Positions 28,886 to 36,652 of a stretch of 64,000 nucleotides of DNA are shown one piece after another (position 1 is the stretch's first letter; each line of letters begins with the position of its first letter). The position numbers and the translations under genes are program-made. Under the pieces are notes generated by a model. It was not told the DNA's origin and ran no database searches. It saw nothing but the letters and a program-made list of their open reading frames with translations. This DNA comes from Candidatus Rokuibacteriota bacterium. Its GTDB lineage: Bacteria; Methylomirabilota; Methylomirabilia; Rokubacteriales; CSP1-6. Where the stretch lies: positions 100,798 through 164,797 of the forward strand of contig QHSL01000085.1 in the NCBI GenBank assembly GCA_003220435.1. Reading direction: 5' to 3'.

Positions 28886-29683
28886 GTGCCCGTCAAACCG
28901 TCGCCGGTGACGCCGGTCCCGGCCGCCACTCTGGTGTTGCTCCGCGATCGTTCGCGCGGCGCGTACGAGGTCCTCCTGATCAGACGTCACCGCGCGAGAA
29001 AGTTCGCCGCGGGCGACTTCGTGTTCCCGGGGGGCATGATCGAGCCCGGCGACGGCGCGGACGACGCCGCCGCCCGGTGCCGCGGCGTCGACGCGTCCCA
29101 TGCCGCCAGGGCTCTCGATCTGCCCGCGGCACCGCAGGCCGCCCTCGCTCACTGGGTCGGCGTGATCCGCGAGACCTTCGAGGAGGTGGGCATCCTGCTC
29201 GCCGCGGCGGCCGACGGCGGGCCCGCGCGCATCGACGGCCGTCGCCTGGCGGACTACCGTCGCGCCTGCCAGGCGGATCATCGCGCGTTCGGGGACATGC
29301 TGCGCGCCGAGCGACTGGTACTCGCGACCGACGGGCTCGTGTACTTCGCCCACTGGATCACGCCCGAGATCCAGCCGCTCCGCTTCGATACGCGCTTCTT
29401 CGCGGCCGCGATGCCGGCGGCCCAGGAGGCCGTCGCTGATGAGCAGGAGATCACCGAGGTGAGGTGGCTGGCCCCGCGCGAGGCGCTCGACGCTCACGCC
29501 GGGGGCGAGCTGCCGCTGCGCAATCCGACGGTGAAGAATCTGGAACTGTTCGACGGGGCGCCATCGACGGCCGCCGCGCTCGAGCGCATGCGCGGACGGC
29601 AGGTGCGGACCATCCTGCCGCGCGTGATCATGGAAGGCGACGAGCGCCGCGTCCTGCTCCCCGGCGATCCGGGATATTTCTAG
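28886..29683 (+). CDS. NUDIX hydrolase, NUDT19-like with split Nudix box
   Basis: From GTG 28886 (GTG 28871 is also possible) the protein is 265 aa. FPGGMIEPGD and the downstream RETFEEVGILL are the two halves of a Nudix box separated by about 45 residues, as in mammalian NUDT19/RP2. NUDT19 hydrolyses CoA and its esters; that role here is by family only. The catalytic RE..EE residues are intact. The C-terminal region contains PRVIMEGDERR. It is divergent from RidA. Confidence 0.85.
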   Translation: MPVKPSPVTPVPAATLVLLRDRSRGAYEVLLIRRHRARKFAAGDFVFPGGMIEPGDGADDAAARCRGVDASHAARALDLPAAPQAALAHWVGVIRETFEEVGILLAAAADGGPARIDGRRLADYRRACQADHRAFGDMLRAERLVLATDGLVYFAHWITPEIQPLRFDTRFFAAAMPAAQEAVADEQEITEVRWLAPREALDAHAGGELPLRNPTVKNLELFDGAPSTAAALERMRGRQVRTILPRVIMEGDERRVLLPGDPGYF

Positions 29684-29838
29684 AAATAGGCCAAGAGCCG
29701 GCCGCAGGCGATCACGCCGGCCCACAGAACCAGCGAGAGTCCGCCCGCGAACCGCGCCGCGAGCGGCGCGCGCGCTCCCGCGTCCCACTCACTGACCACC
29801 CGGAATGGTCGCGGATGGAACAGCCAGGCGTTGAGCTG
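29680..29838 (-). pseudogene. C-terminal remnant of a DUF6644-like membrane protein
   Basis: Between the Nudix and crotonyl-CoA reductase genes, a reverse frame encodes about 52 residues with a WLFHPRPFRVVSEWD motif, then a hydrophobic helix (GGLSLVLWAGVIACGRLLAYF) to the stop. This resembles the C-terminus of DUF6644-type membrane proteins, which are ~150 aa with several helices. There is no upstream start: the frame is closed by a TGA at 29839-29841, and the first part is missing. The family assignment is from memory of its pattern. A degraded gene is the simplest reading. Confidence 0.5.
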
Positions 29839-29871
29839 TCATGAGAAGAAGGCCGAGCACGAGCCGCCGCG

Positions 29872-31113
29872 TCACTTCTTCGCGCCCTGCCCTGGTTGGA
29901 GGGCGTTCACCAGCACGGCCATGTTCCCGTAGGGATGCTTGTTCTCGAGCATCAGCTGGTGGCACTGGGGAATGTCGTCGAACGCGTAGGTGTGACTGAG
30001 GCACGGATCGACCTTGCCGTCGGCCACGAGCTTGGTGACATCCGCCGCCTGCGCGTCGTTCGAGAGATGGCTGCCCTGGAAGCGCTTCTGGCGCATCCAG
30101 TGATAGCGCAGGTCCATGGTCGCGGTGTAGCCGGTGGTGCCGGCGCAGATCACGACCATGCCGCCGGTCGAGCAGACGAAGATCGACGTCGGCAGCGTCG
30201 CCTCGCCCGGATGCTCGAAGACGAGCTTGGGGCTGACGCGCTCGCCCAGCCCGTCCCAGATGGCCTTGCCGAAGGCTCGCGCCCCCTTGGCCCACTCGCC
30301 GTACGCCTTCGCGTCCTCGGTGCTGGGCATCGGGCCCCAGTGCGTGAACTGGCTGCGGTTGATGACCGCCGCCGCGCCGTGCTCCTGACAGAACTTACGC
30401 TTGGCGTCGTCGGAGACGACCGCGACGGCCCGCCCGCCGAGCGCGCGCGTGATCTCGAGCGCCATGCTGCCGAGGCCGCCCGCGGCGCCCCAGACCAGGA
30501 CGACGTCGCCGCGCTCGATGACGTGCGGCGGCCACCCCATGAGCATCCGGTACGCGGTCGAGGCGCAGAGCAGGAAGCACCCCGCCTCCTCCCAGGTCAG
30601 CTGCGCGGGCTTTGGCACGCACTGATGGGCCTGCGCGCGCGCGAACTGGCAGAAGCTTCCGTAGTTGGTCTGATACCCCCAGATGCGCGTGCTCTCGGCG
30701 AGCATCGGGTCCTTGCCCGAGCGCACCCAGGGATCGTCGGGACGCCACCAGCCGCTGTGGACGATCACCTCGGCGCCGGCGGGGAGGCTCTTCACGTCGC
30801 GGCCGACCGCCCAGACGATCCCAGAGCAGTCGCTGCCGCCAGCGTGGAAATCCTCGGGCTCGCCCGCGCGCTGGCGCTCGGCGATGACGTCGAGTGGCGT
30901 GCCGAGCGCGGCCCACACGTTGTTGTAGTTGATGCCCGAAGCCATCACGTGGACGAGCACCTCGTCGGGGCCGAGCGTCGGCGTCGGGATGACTTCCCGT
31001 CGCCAGGCGTCGCGCGGCTGGCCGAAGCGGTTCTGGCGCACGACATAGGCGTGCATCCGCTTCGGCACTTCGCCGAGCGGCGGTCGCTCTCCGAGCTCAC
31101 ACAGGTCGATCAT
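29872..31113 (-). CDS. ccr: Crotonyl-CoA carboxylase/reductase
   Basis: The 413-aa protein is an MDR-type enzyme of the Ccr group, which reductively carboxylates crotonyl-CoA to ethylmalonyl-CoA with NADPH and CO2. Group-specific features are INYNNVWAALG (the CO2-site asparagine), LTWEEAGCF (the catalytic-pocket glutamate), the NADPH motif WGAAGGLGSMA and RFQGSHLSN (the pocket histidine). No other ethylmalonyl-CoA pathway gene is seen nearby. Its start overlaps the LLM oxidoreductase stop by 4 nt. Plain reductases of the family lack some of these residues, so carboxylation is likely. Confidence 0.87.
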   Translation of the reverse strand: MIDLCELGERPPLGEVPKRMHAYVVRQNRFGQPRDAWRREVIPTPTLGPDEVLVHVMASGINYNNVWAALGTPLDVIAERQRAGEPEDFHAGGSDCSGIVWAVGRDVKSLPAGAEVIVHSGWWRPDDPWVRSGKDPMLAESTRIWGYQTNYGSFCQFARAQAHQCVPKPAQLTWEEAGCFLLCASTAYRMLMGWPPHVIERGDVVLVWGAAGGLGSMALEITRALGGRAVAVVSDDAKRKFCQEHGAAAVINRSQFTHWGPMPSTEDAKAYGEWAKGARAFGKAIWDGLGERVSPKLVFEHPGEATLPTSIFVCSTGGMVVICAGTTGYTATMDLRYHWMRQKRFQGSHLSNDAQAADVTKLVADGKVDPCLSHTYAFDDIPQCHQLMLENKHPYGNMAVLVNALQPGQGAKK

Positions 31114-32126
31114 CCGTTGAATTCCTTGATGAACCGCGGCAGCCGGGGATCGTCCAGCCCGGGCTGGTAGGGTTGATAGAGCGCGGTGCTGTCGAGGAGC
31201 CCGGCGTAGCGCTCCTTGAGTCGCCGGCCGATGGTCTCGTAGCTCCCGCTGACCGCGAAGGTGTCGAGCATCTCGTCGGTGATCAAATCCGCCATGCCCT
31301 TCCAGTCGCCCTCGACCGACTTCCGGTGGAGCGCCGGCGTGAGGTCGTGCCAGCCGTGGGCCGCGAGCACCGGCTCGTAGGTGCGCGTCGAGGCGTAAAA
31401 GGCGATCTGCTGCTTCACCGACTGGCGGTTTCGCGCCAGCTCCTCCTCGGTGTCGCCCACGACCACGAAGCTCGCGGTCGTGTACGTGAAGTCCGCCCGC
31501 GTCCGGCCCGAGGCGCGGAGCCCCTCGGCGACCGCGGGCTGGACGTACTCGCGCAGGTACTTGGGGCTGTTGAACGGGTGAACGTGCAGGCCGTCGCAGA
31601 CCTCGGCCGCGATCCGGCACATGTACTGGTTCACGCCGGCGATGTAGATGGGGATCTTCGGATGCGCGATCGGTCCGGGGTTGAAGAACGGCGTCATGAG
31701 ATCGAAGCGATAGAACTGGCCCTTGAAGGCCAGCTTGGTCCCGTTCTGCCAGCAGTCCCAGATGTGGCGGAGGGCGTGGACGATCTCGCGCATCTTGGGT
31801 CCGGGCGACTCGAACTTCACCGAGAAGCGGCGCTCGTTGTGCCCTTTCACCTGCGTGCCGAGGCCGAGCACGAACCGGCCGTCGGAGGCGTTCTGGAGAT
31901 CCCACGCGATGTGGGCGAGGATCATGGGGCTGCGCGGAAACGCCACCGCGATCGCCGTGCCGAGGCGGATCCGCGATGTGACGCTCGTGGCGACGGCCAG
32001 CGGAAGAAACGGATCATGCTGGGTCTCGGACGACCAGAGGCAGTCGTACCCCATCGCCTCGACCTTGCGCGCGAAGCTCGGGATCGACTTGAGGTCGTGG
32101 GTCAGCATGCCGACGTCGAGCTTCAC
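31110..32126 (-). CDS. LLM-class F420-dependent oxidoreductase (TIGR03617-like)
   Basis: This 338-aa luciferase-like TIM-barrel protein has GYDCLWSSETQHDPF near the first strands and ASDGRFVLGLGTQVKGH, typical of F420-dependent LLM enzymes, and matches the MSMEG_2256/TIGR03617 pattern. It probably uses reduced F420 or FMN on an unknown substrate. It is translationally coupled to ccr, which suggests the two act on the same acyl-CoA or side-chain pathway. No F420 biosynthesis gene is in the window. Confidence 0.85.
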   Translation of the reverse strand: MKLDVGMLTHDLKSIPSFARKVEAMGYDCLWSSETQHDPFLPLAVATSVTSRIRLGTAIAVAFPRSPMILAHIAWDLQNASDGRFVLGLGTQVKGHNERRFSVKFESPGPKMREIVHALRHIWDCWQNGTKLAFKGQFYRFDLMTPFFNPGPIAHPKIPIYIAGVNQYMCRIAAEVCDGLHVHPFNSPKYLREYVQPAVAEGLRASGRTRADFTYTTASFVVVGDTEEELARNRQSVKQQIAFYASTRTYEPVLAAHGWHDLTPALHRKSVEGDWKGMADLITDEMLDTFAVSGSYETIGRRLKERYAGLLDSTALYQPYQPGLDDPRLPRFIKEFNG

Positions 32127-32202
32127 GGGCGTCTCCTCGAGTGCGGGGGTTGAGCCCGAGCATACTCGACCGGCGGCGGACGGTCTAGCGGCCGGTGGCG
32201 CC

Positions 32203-32414
32203 TCAGCGCCGGTGCCGGATCAGCATCGCGAAGATCATCGCGTGCGTGACGAGCAGTGCCGGCACGACGATCGTGGGGATGAAGTAGGCGGCTCCGACCT
32301 GGACTCCGAGCCGGTTGCCCTGCAAGAGCGCGTTGATCAGGTCGAGCGTCCCGACCACGCTGAAAAGCCAGACGAAGGCGATCGCGACCGTCCGAAGATC
32401 TGCGTCGTGCTCAT
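32203..32414 (-). pseudogene. Frameshifted gene for a ~70-aa membrane protein
   Basis: An ATG at 32414 overlaps the MATE stop (ATGA), but its frame ends after ~25 codons. The -1 frame, from about codon 4 on, encodes a well-formed protein with two hydrophobic helices (VAIAFVWLFSVVGTLDLINALL and FIPTIVVPALLVTHAMIFAM) and a basic end, RHRR. Adding one base within MSTT restores a 70-aa protein exactly (212 nt instead of 213). The break is either a real frameshift or an assembly error. Confidence 0.6.
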
Positions 32415-33781
32415 GGTTCCCTCCGGAGGCGCCAGGCGCCGCGGTGGATCGCGAGGGCGACGATGGTCCCGAAGAGCGCCAGCGCCACTGCCATCACCGT
32501 GAAGACCGATGTGAGGCCGCCGTCCAGGAGGCGGAGCGCGATCCAGCCCCCGCCGGCCGCGACGACGAGCCGGCTCAGCCCCGCGACCAGTGGCCACAGC
32601 AGGCGCCCGGCACCCTGCGACGCGAAGTAGAGGGCGAGGCCCAGCCCGAAGAAGCCGTACGTGGGCCCGACGATGCGCAGATACGTGGTGCCGGCGCTCA
32701 GCACCGCCGGCTCGGTGCTGAACAGCGCGAGCCACGCGTGCGGGAAGAGCGCGGCGCCCAGCCCGATCGCCTCGGTGACGCCCGCCGCCATCGCGGCGCC
32801 GGTCCACGCCACGCGCCGGGCACGCGCGTCGAGCCCAGCCCCCACGTTCGTCCCGACCATCGTCACCAGCGCCGAGCCGAACCCGAAGACGAGCGGGATC
32901 TGCAGATATTCGAGACGGGCGCCCATGCCGTAGCCGGCCAGCGCGAAGGTGCCGAAGGATCCGACCAGCCCGGTGAGCAGCACCACGGTCAGGTTCGTCT
33001 GGAGGTTGTTCAGGAGGCTCGGCGCGCCGATTCTCAAGATGTCGCCGAAGAGCGCCTGCTGGAAGCGGATTGTCCGCGGCGAGATCCGGACCAGGCTCCG
33101 CGGAGAGACGAGGTAGCCGAGGAACGCCAGGGCGCCGCCGGCGTAGTACGCGACGACGGCGACGGCCGCGCCGCTGACGCCGAGCTCCGGGAACGGTCCC
33201 CAGCCGAAGATCAGCGTGGGCGAGAGGACCAGGAGGACCGGGCTCCCGCCCAGCACGACGACGGCGGGCAACACCATGTTGCCGGAGCCGCGGACGACGC
33301 TCGCCAGGGTGTTGAAGAGCCAGACCGCCGCCGCGCCGGCGAAGATCACGTTCGAGTACGCGAGCGCCGCGTCGAGGGCGCCACCGCTGGCGCCCATCGC
33401 GCCGTAGATCGCGCGGCCGCCGGCCAGGACGACCACGGTGAACAGCCCCGCCATGACCAGCGCGATGACGATCGCGTGCGCCCCCAGCCGGCTCGCGCCC
33501 TCGCGGCGGCCAGCCCCCAGCGCGCGGGCGATCGCCGACGCGACTCCGCCGCCCATGCCCCCGGCCGACATGGTCTGCATGAGCATGACCAGCGGGAAAG
33601 TGACCGAGACGCCGGCCAGCGCGTCGGCGCCCAGCCAGCCCACGAAGTACGCCTCGAGCACGCTGATCGCCACCTGCGCCACCAGCATCACGACGTTGGG
33701 GGCGGCCAGGCGCAGGAGCGTGAGGGCGATGGGGCCTTCGAGGAGGCGGCGGGTCGTGGCGGCGAGAGGGCGCGGGGCCAC
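32411..33781 (-). CDS. MATE-family efflux transporter
   Basis: The GTG at 33781 is the likely start (456 aa) because the frame upstream runs antisense-free into the amidohydrolase gene and lacks similarity. Twelve hydrophobic segments in two halves are visible. The N-terminal half has the MATE pattern PNVVMLVAQVAISVLEAYFV-like, and an internal repeat begins near RIGAPSLLNNL. MATE proteins export cationic drugs or metabolites with Na+ or H+. It ends the seven-gene reverse-strand run, and its stop overlaps the frameshifted small gene. Confidence 0.87.
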   Translation of the reverse strand: MAPRPLAATTRRLLEGPIALTLLRLAAPNVVMLVAQVAISVLEAYFVGWLGADALAGVSVTFPLVMLMQTMSAGGMGGGVASAIARALGAGRREGASRLGAHAIVIALVMAGLFTVVVLAGGRAIYGAMGASGGALDAALAYSNVIFAGAAAVWLFNTLASVVRGSGNMVLPAVVVLGGSPVLLVLSPTLIFGWGPFPELGVSGAAVAVVAYYAGGALAFLGYLVSPRSLVRISPRTIRFQQALFGDILRIGAPSLLNNLQTNLTVVLLTGLVGSFGTFALAGYGMGARLEYLQIPLVFGFGSALVTMVGTNVGAGLDARARRVAWTGAAMAAGVTEAIGLGAALFPHAWLALFSTEPAVLSAGTTYLRIVGPTYGFFGLGLALYFASQGAGRLLWPLVAGLSRLVVAAGGGWIALRLLDGGLTSVFTVMAVALALFGTIVALAIHRGAWRLRREP

Positions 33782-33807
33782 GGTCGAGCTACGCGGGCGC
33801 CGCCCGG

Positions 33808-34671
33808 CTACTCGATGCGGAAGAGCGCGGTCGCGTTCCGGTAGGCGACGCGCTCGGCCGCGTCGGGCCTGAGCTGACCGAGGATCCGCCGGGTCCACGT
33901 GAAGAGCCGATCGAGCATGGCCGGCTCGAGGAGCCGCGGCGCCCAGACATCCACGCCCATCAGGAAGCGGTCGGGCATCTTCTCGATCAACGCCTTCCAG
34001 GTGGGGTCCAGCGGCCCCGTCTCGGTGGCGAGCGCCGGCTTCCGCTGGAAGTGCATGCCGGAGAGATCGACGACGAGGTTCGAGTTGCGCGACAGCAGGC
34101 CGTCGACGCGCGCCGGTGGGCCTTCGCCCGCGTGGGCGAGGACGACCACGGTCTTCCGGTGGGCCGCCAGGGCCCGATCGAGCGCCGCCACCGCCTCGTC
34201 GGTCAGCTCGTAGTGGATGACCACGGGCACCCCGAACTTCGCCGCGACGTCGAGGACGCGGCCGAACGCTTGGTCATTGGGATCGCGGTCGATCTTGCGG
34301 CTCCCGACCTGACGCATGTGGATTTCGCCGAGCACCGGCGCCTTGGTCCGCTGTAACGCCTCCTCGAGCTTGGCGGCCGCCGTCTCGGCCGTGGGGTCGG
34401 GAAGGGGGAGTCCGGCGACCACGCGATCCGGATACTTCTTGCTCGCCGCCGCGAGCCACGCCGCGTCGTCCTTCTGCACGCCGCCCACCGCCAGCAGCAC
34501 CACGCGGCTGACATTGTGACGCTTCATCGCCGCGACGTACCCGTCGATCGCGGTCGCGCTCGACACGTGCGAGTGGGCGTCGATCAGCGGTCCGGCATAG
34601 TCGGCGCCCCACGCCGAGGCAGCGACGAGCGGGACGAGCAACGAGAGCACGACGCTAGATAACGCCTTCAC
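33808..34671 (-). CDS. Exported amidohydrolase-2 family protein
   Basis: The 287-aa protein has a signal peptide (MKALSSVVLSLLVPLVAASAWGA) followed at once by LIDAHSHVSS, the first metal-binding motif of the family. VVIHYEL and VVLAHAG provide further histidines, and MGVDVWAP the terminal aspartate. It is a TIM-barrel metallo-hydrolase or lyase acting outside the cytoplasm. Its start overlaps the CoA-transferase gene by 17 nt. The substrate is unknown. Confidence 0.83.
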   Translation of the reverse strand: MKALSSVVLSLLVPLVAASAWGADYAGPLIDAHSHVSSATAIDGYVAAMKRHNVSRVVLLAVGGVQKDDAAWLAAASKKYPDRVVAGLPLPDPTAETAAAKLEEALQRTKAPVLGEIHMRQVGSRKIDRDPNDQAFGRVLDVAAKFGVPVVIHYELTDEAVAALDRALAAHRKTVVVLAHAGEGPPARVDGLLSRNSNLVVDLSGMHFQRKPALATETGPLDPTWKALIEKMPDRFLMGVDVWAPRLLEPAMLDRLFTWTRRILGQLRPDAAERVAYRNATALFRIE

Positions 34672-35839
34672 GCGCCAGTTCCTCGAGCTCGGTCGAATCG
34701 ATCCCGACCTCTCGATAGACTTCGCGGTTGTGCGCGCCCAGCGGCTGCCCGGACCACCGGATCGTCGCGGGCGTCGCGCCGAGCCGTGGAGTGGGCGCGG
34801 TCATGCGGACGGTGCCGAGCTCGGGGTCGGGAACGTCGACGAGGATGCCCCGCGCCAGCACGTGCGGATCCTTCGTGATGTCGGCGATGTCGTAGACCGG
34901 GGAGGCGGTGAGGTCCAGCGTCTCGAAGAGGCGGAGCATCTCGTCGAGCGTCCGCGACCTGATGGCTCGGGCCAGCGCCTCGTCGACGAGATCGTTGTTG
35001 GCCACGCGCGCGTCGTTGGTGGCGAAGCGCGGGTCGCTCAGGAGCGCGCCGAGCCCGAGACCCTCGAACAGGGCCTTCGCTGACGCGGGCGTCGACGCCG
35101 ACAGCGCGATCCACTTGCCCTCGCGCGTCTCGTAGGTGCCGCGCGGGCTCGCGTTGTCGGACTGGTTGCCGTGACGCGTCCTCACGGTGCCGTCGAGGGC
35201 GTGGTCGGCCGGGGTCGGCCCCAGAACGGAGAGCAAGGGCTCGTAGAGCGAGATGTCGATCACCTGCCCGTGGCCCGAGACGAGATCGCGGTGGCGCAGG
35301 GCGGCCAGGACGGCGGTCGCCCCGGAGAGGGCGGCGACCATGTCGGCCATCGGAAACGCCGGCAGCGTCGGCGGCCGGTCGGCCGGCCCGGTCGACGCCG
35401 CGAAGCCGCTCATCGCTTCGACCATCGTCCCGAATCCGGGCCTGAGCCGGTAGGGACCGTCCTGACCCCAGCCGGACACGCGGGCGAAGACCAGGCGCGG
35501 GTTGTCGGCCGAGAGCACGTCCCACCCGAGCCCCCATTTCTCGAACGTGCCCGGCAGGAAATTCTCGATGAGGACGTCGGCGTGACGGACGAGGCGACGC
35601 AGCAGCGCCTGGCCCCGCGGCTTCGCGAGGTCGAGCGTGATCGCGCGCTTGCCGCGCGCGTAGACCTTCCACCACAGCTCGCCGCGGTCTCGAAGCCACG
35701 TGCGCAGCGGATCGCCGCCGCGGGGATTCTCGACCTTGATCACGTCGGCGCCGTGGTCGGCCAGGAGCGTCGCCAGCACGCCGCCGGCGATCAGGCGCGA
35801 GCAGTCGATCACCCGCAGCCCGGCGAGCGCTCCCGTCAT
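34655..35839 (-). CDS. CaiB/BaiF family III CoA-transferase
   Basis: The 394-aa protein begins GLRVIDCSRLIAGG and contains VENPRGGDPLR, the family's CoA-binding segment, and AFPMADMVAAL with the aspartate that carries the acyl-CoA intermediate. It moves CoA between carboxylic acids. Its ATG overlaps the stop of the 52-aa HicB-like gene (ATGA). The long frame upstream to 35953 is not part of it. The substrate may be linked to the exported amidohydrolase; unknown. Confidence 0.88.
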   Translation of the reverse strand: MTGALAGLRVIDCSRLIAGGVLATLLADHGADVIKVENPRGGDPLRTWLRDRGELWWKVYARGKRAITLDLAKPRGQALLRRLVRHADVLIENFLPGTFEKWGLGWDVLSADNPRLVFARVSGWGQDGPYRLRPGFGTMVEAMSGFAASTGPADRPPTLPAFPMADMVAALSGATAVLAALRHRDLVSGHGQVIDISLYEPLLSVLGPTPADHALDGTVRTRHGNQSDNASPRGTYETREGKWIALSASTPASAKALFEGLGLGALLSDPRFATNDARVANNDLVDEALARAIRSRTLDEMLRLFETLDLTASPVYDIADITKDPHVLARGILVDVPDPELGTVRMTAPTPRLGATPATIRWSGQPLGAHNREVYREVGIDSTELEELAREGVI

Positions 35840-35994
35840 TTGCGCGGGTGTGTCTTGAAGTGCGCCGCCAGGGCGTCCATGATCCGGGCAAGCGCTTCGT
35901 TCTCGGTTCGTCCCGTCGCCTGGACGCCGTACTCGACGGCGACGGCGACCCAATTACCCAGCTCGTTCCGATGGACCTCGACCTCGAATTGCAT
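35836..35994 (-). CDS. 52-aa HicB-like small protein
   Basis: A compact frame from ATG 35994 to a stop overlapping the next ATG encodes 52 residues: a beta-strand pair (MQFEVEVHRNELGNWVAVAVEYG), a glycine turn and a helix from TENEALARIMDAL on. The pattern of two strands, G-T-(x)-E-E/N-A and a helix is that of the partial RNase H fold of HicB-type proteins. No HicA toxin is adjacent, so it is an orphan. Four-nt overlap with the CoA-transferase indicates translational coupling. Confidence 0.6.
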   Translation of the reverse strand: MQFEVEVHRNELGNWVAVAVEYGVQATGRTENEALARIMDALAAHFKTHPRK

Positions 35995-36003
35995 CCCCAG
36001 ACT

Positions 36004-36342
36004 TTACCTCAGTGACTGCGCGGAAGGGTAGGGCGCCAGCGGCACCGCGCCCTTGCCGAAGACGAACCGGTAGTCGCCGAGCGTCGCGACGTTGTCGGCG
36101 AAGAGCTGACGCTGGGCGAACCTCTCTTCGAGATCGAGCGTCGTCGCGCCGAACGCCGCCGACGCGTTGGCCTTGGCGCGGGCGATCTCGGGCGTTACCC
36201 AGAGGGCGCCATCCATCCGATCGCAGGCGACCAGATGGCCGGCGTCGTCGACGACCGCGATCGCCACCTTGAAGCCGAGCGCGTGCGCCTGGGCGAAGCC
36301 CCGCTCGATGCACTCACGCGCCTGCCGCAGGGTGAGCGCCAC
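36004..36342 (-). CDS. GlcG/HbpS-family heme-binding protein
   Basis: This 112-aa protein (GTG start) follows the GlcG/DUF336 pattern: LTLRQARECIERGFAQA, VAIAVVDDAGHLVACDRMDGA and a C-terminal GAVPL. HbpS binds heme and GlcG sits in glycolate operons; the function of most members is not settled. It follows the Rieske gene with a 1-nt gap and may help with redox or cofactor handling in this operon. Confidence 0.8.
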   Translation of the reverse strand: MALTLRQARECIERGFAQAHALGFKVAIAVVDDAGHLVACDRMDGALWVTPEIARAKANASAAFGATTLDLEERFAQRQLFADNVATLGDYRFVFGKGAVPLAPYPSAQSLR

Positions 36343-36343
36343 G

Positions 36344-36652
36344 TCACGGCACCTCGACCCAGATCTCGCCGTTCGCGACGGTCACGGGGTAGGTGGGCAC
36401 CGCGCCGCCGCGCGCGGGCATCAGGCACGTGCCGGACTTCACGTCGTACATCCAGCCGTGCCAGGGGCACGTTAGCCGGCTGCCCGAGAGCTTCCCCTCG
36501 CTGAGCGGGCCGCCCTGATGGGCACACTCGTCGTGGCACGCGTAGACCTCGTCGTGGACGCGCGTCAGCACGACGCGCGTTCCGCCCGCGTCGACGAGCT
36601 TGGCCTCGCCCGGCGGGAGCTCGTCCAGCCGGGCGACGCGGCAGCGACTCAC
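36344..36652 (-). CDS. Rieske-type [2Fe-2S] ferredoxin
   Basis: The GTG at 36652 overlaps the upstream stop; the product is 102 aa. CAHQGG and CPWHGW supply the two cysteines and two histidines that bind the cluster. There is no membrane anchor, so it is a small soluble electron carrier, as used by aromatic-ring oxygenases or nitrite reductase small subunits. No oxygenase alpha subunit is nearby; the preceding heme-oxygenase-fold protein is a possible partner. Confidence 0.9.
   Translation of the reverse strand: MSRCRVARLDELPPGEAKLVDAGGTRVVLTRVHDEVYACHDECAHQGGPLSEGKLSGSRLTCPWHGWMYDVKSGTCLMPARGGAVPTYPVTVANGEIWVEVP

Noticed and set aside
35836-35994. HicAB toxin-antitoxin system
   Set aside because: Only a HicB-like small protein is present; both neighbours are metabolic genes and no HicA frame is found.
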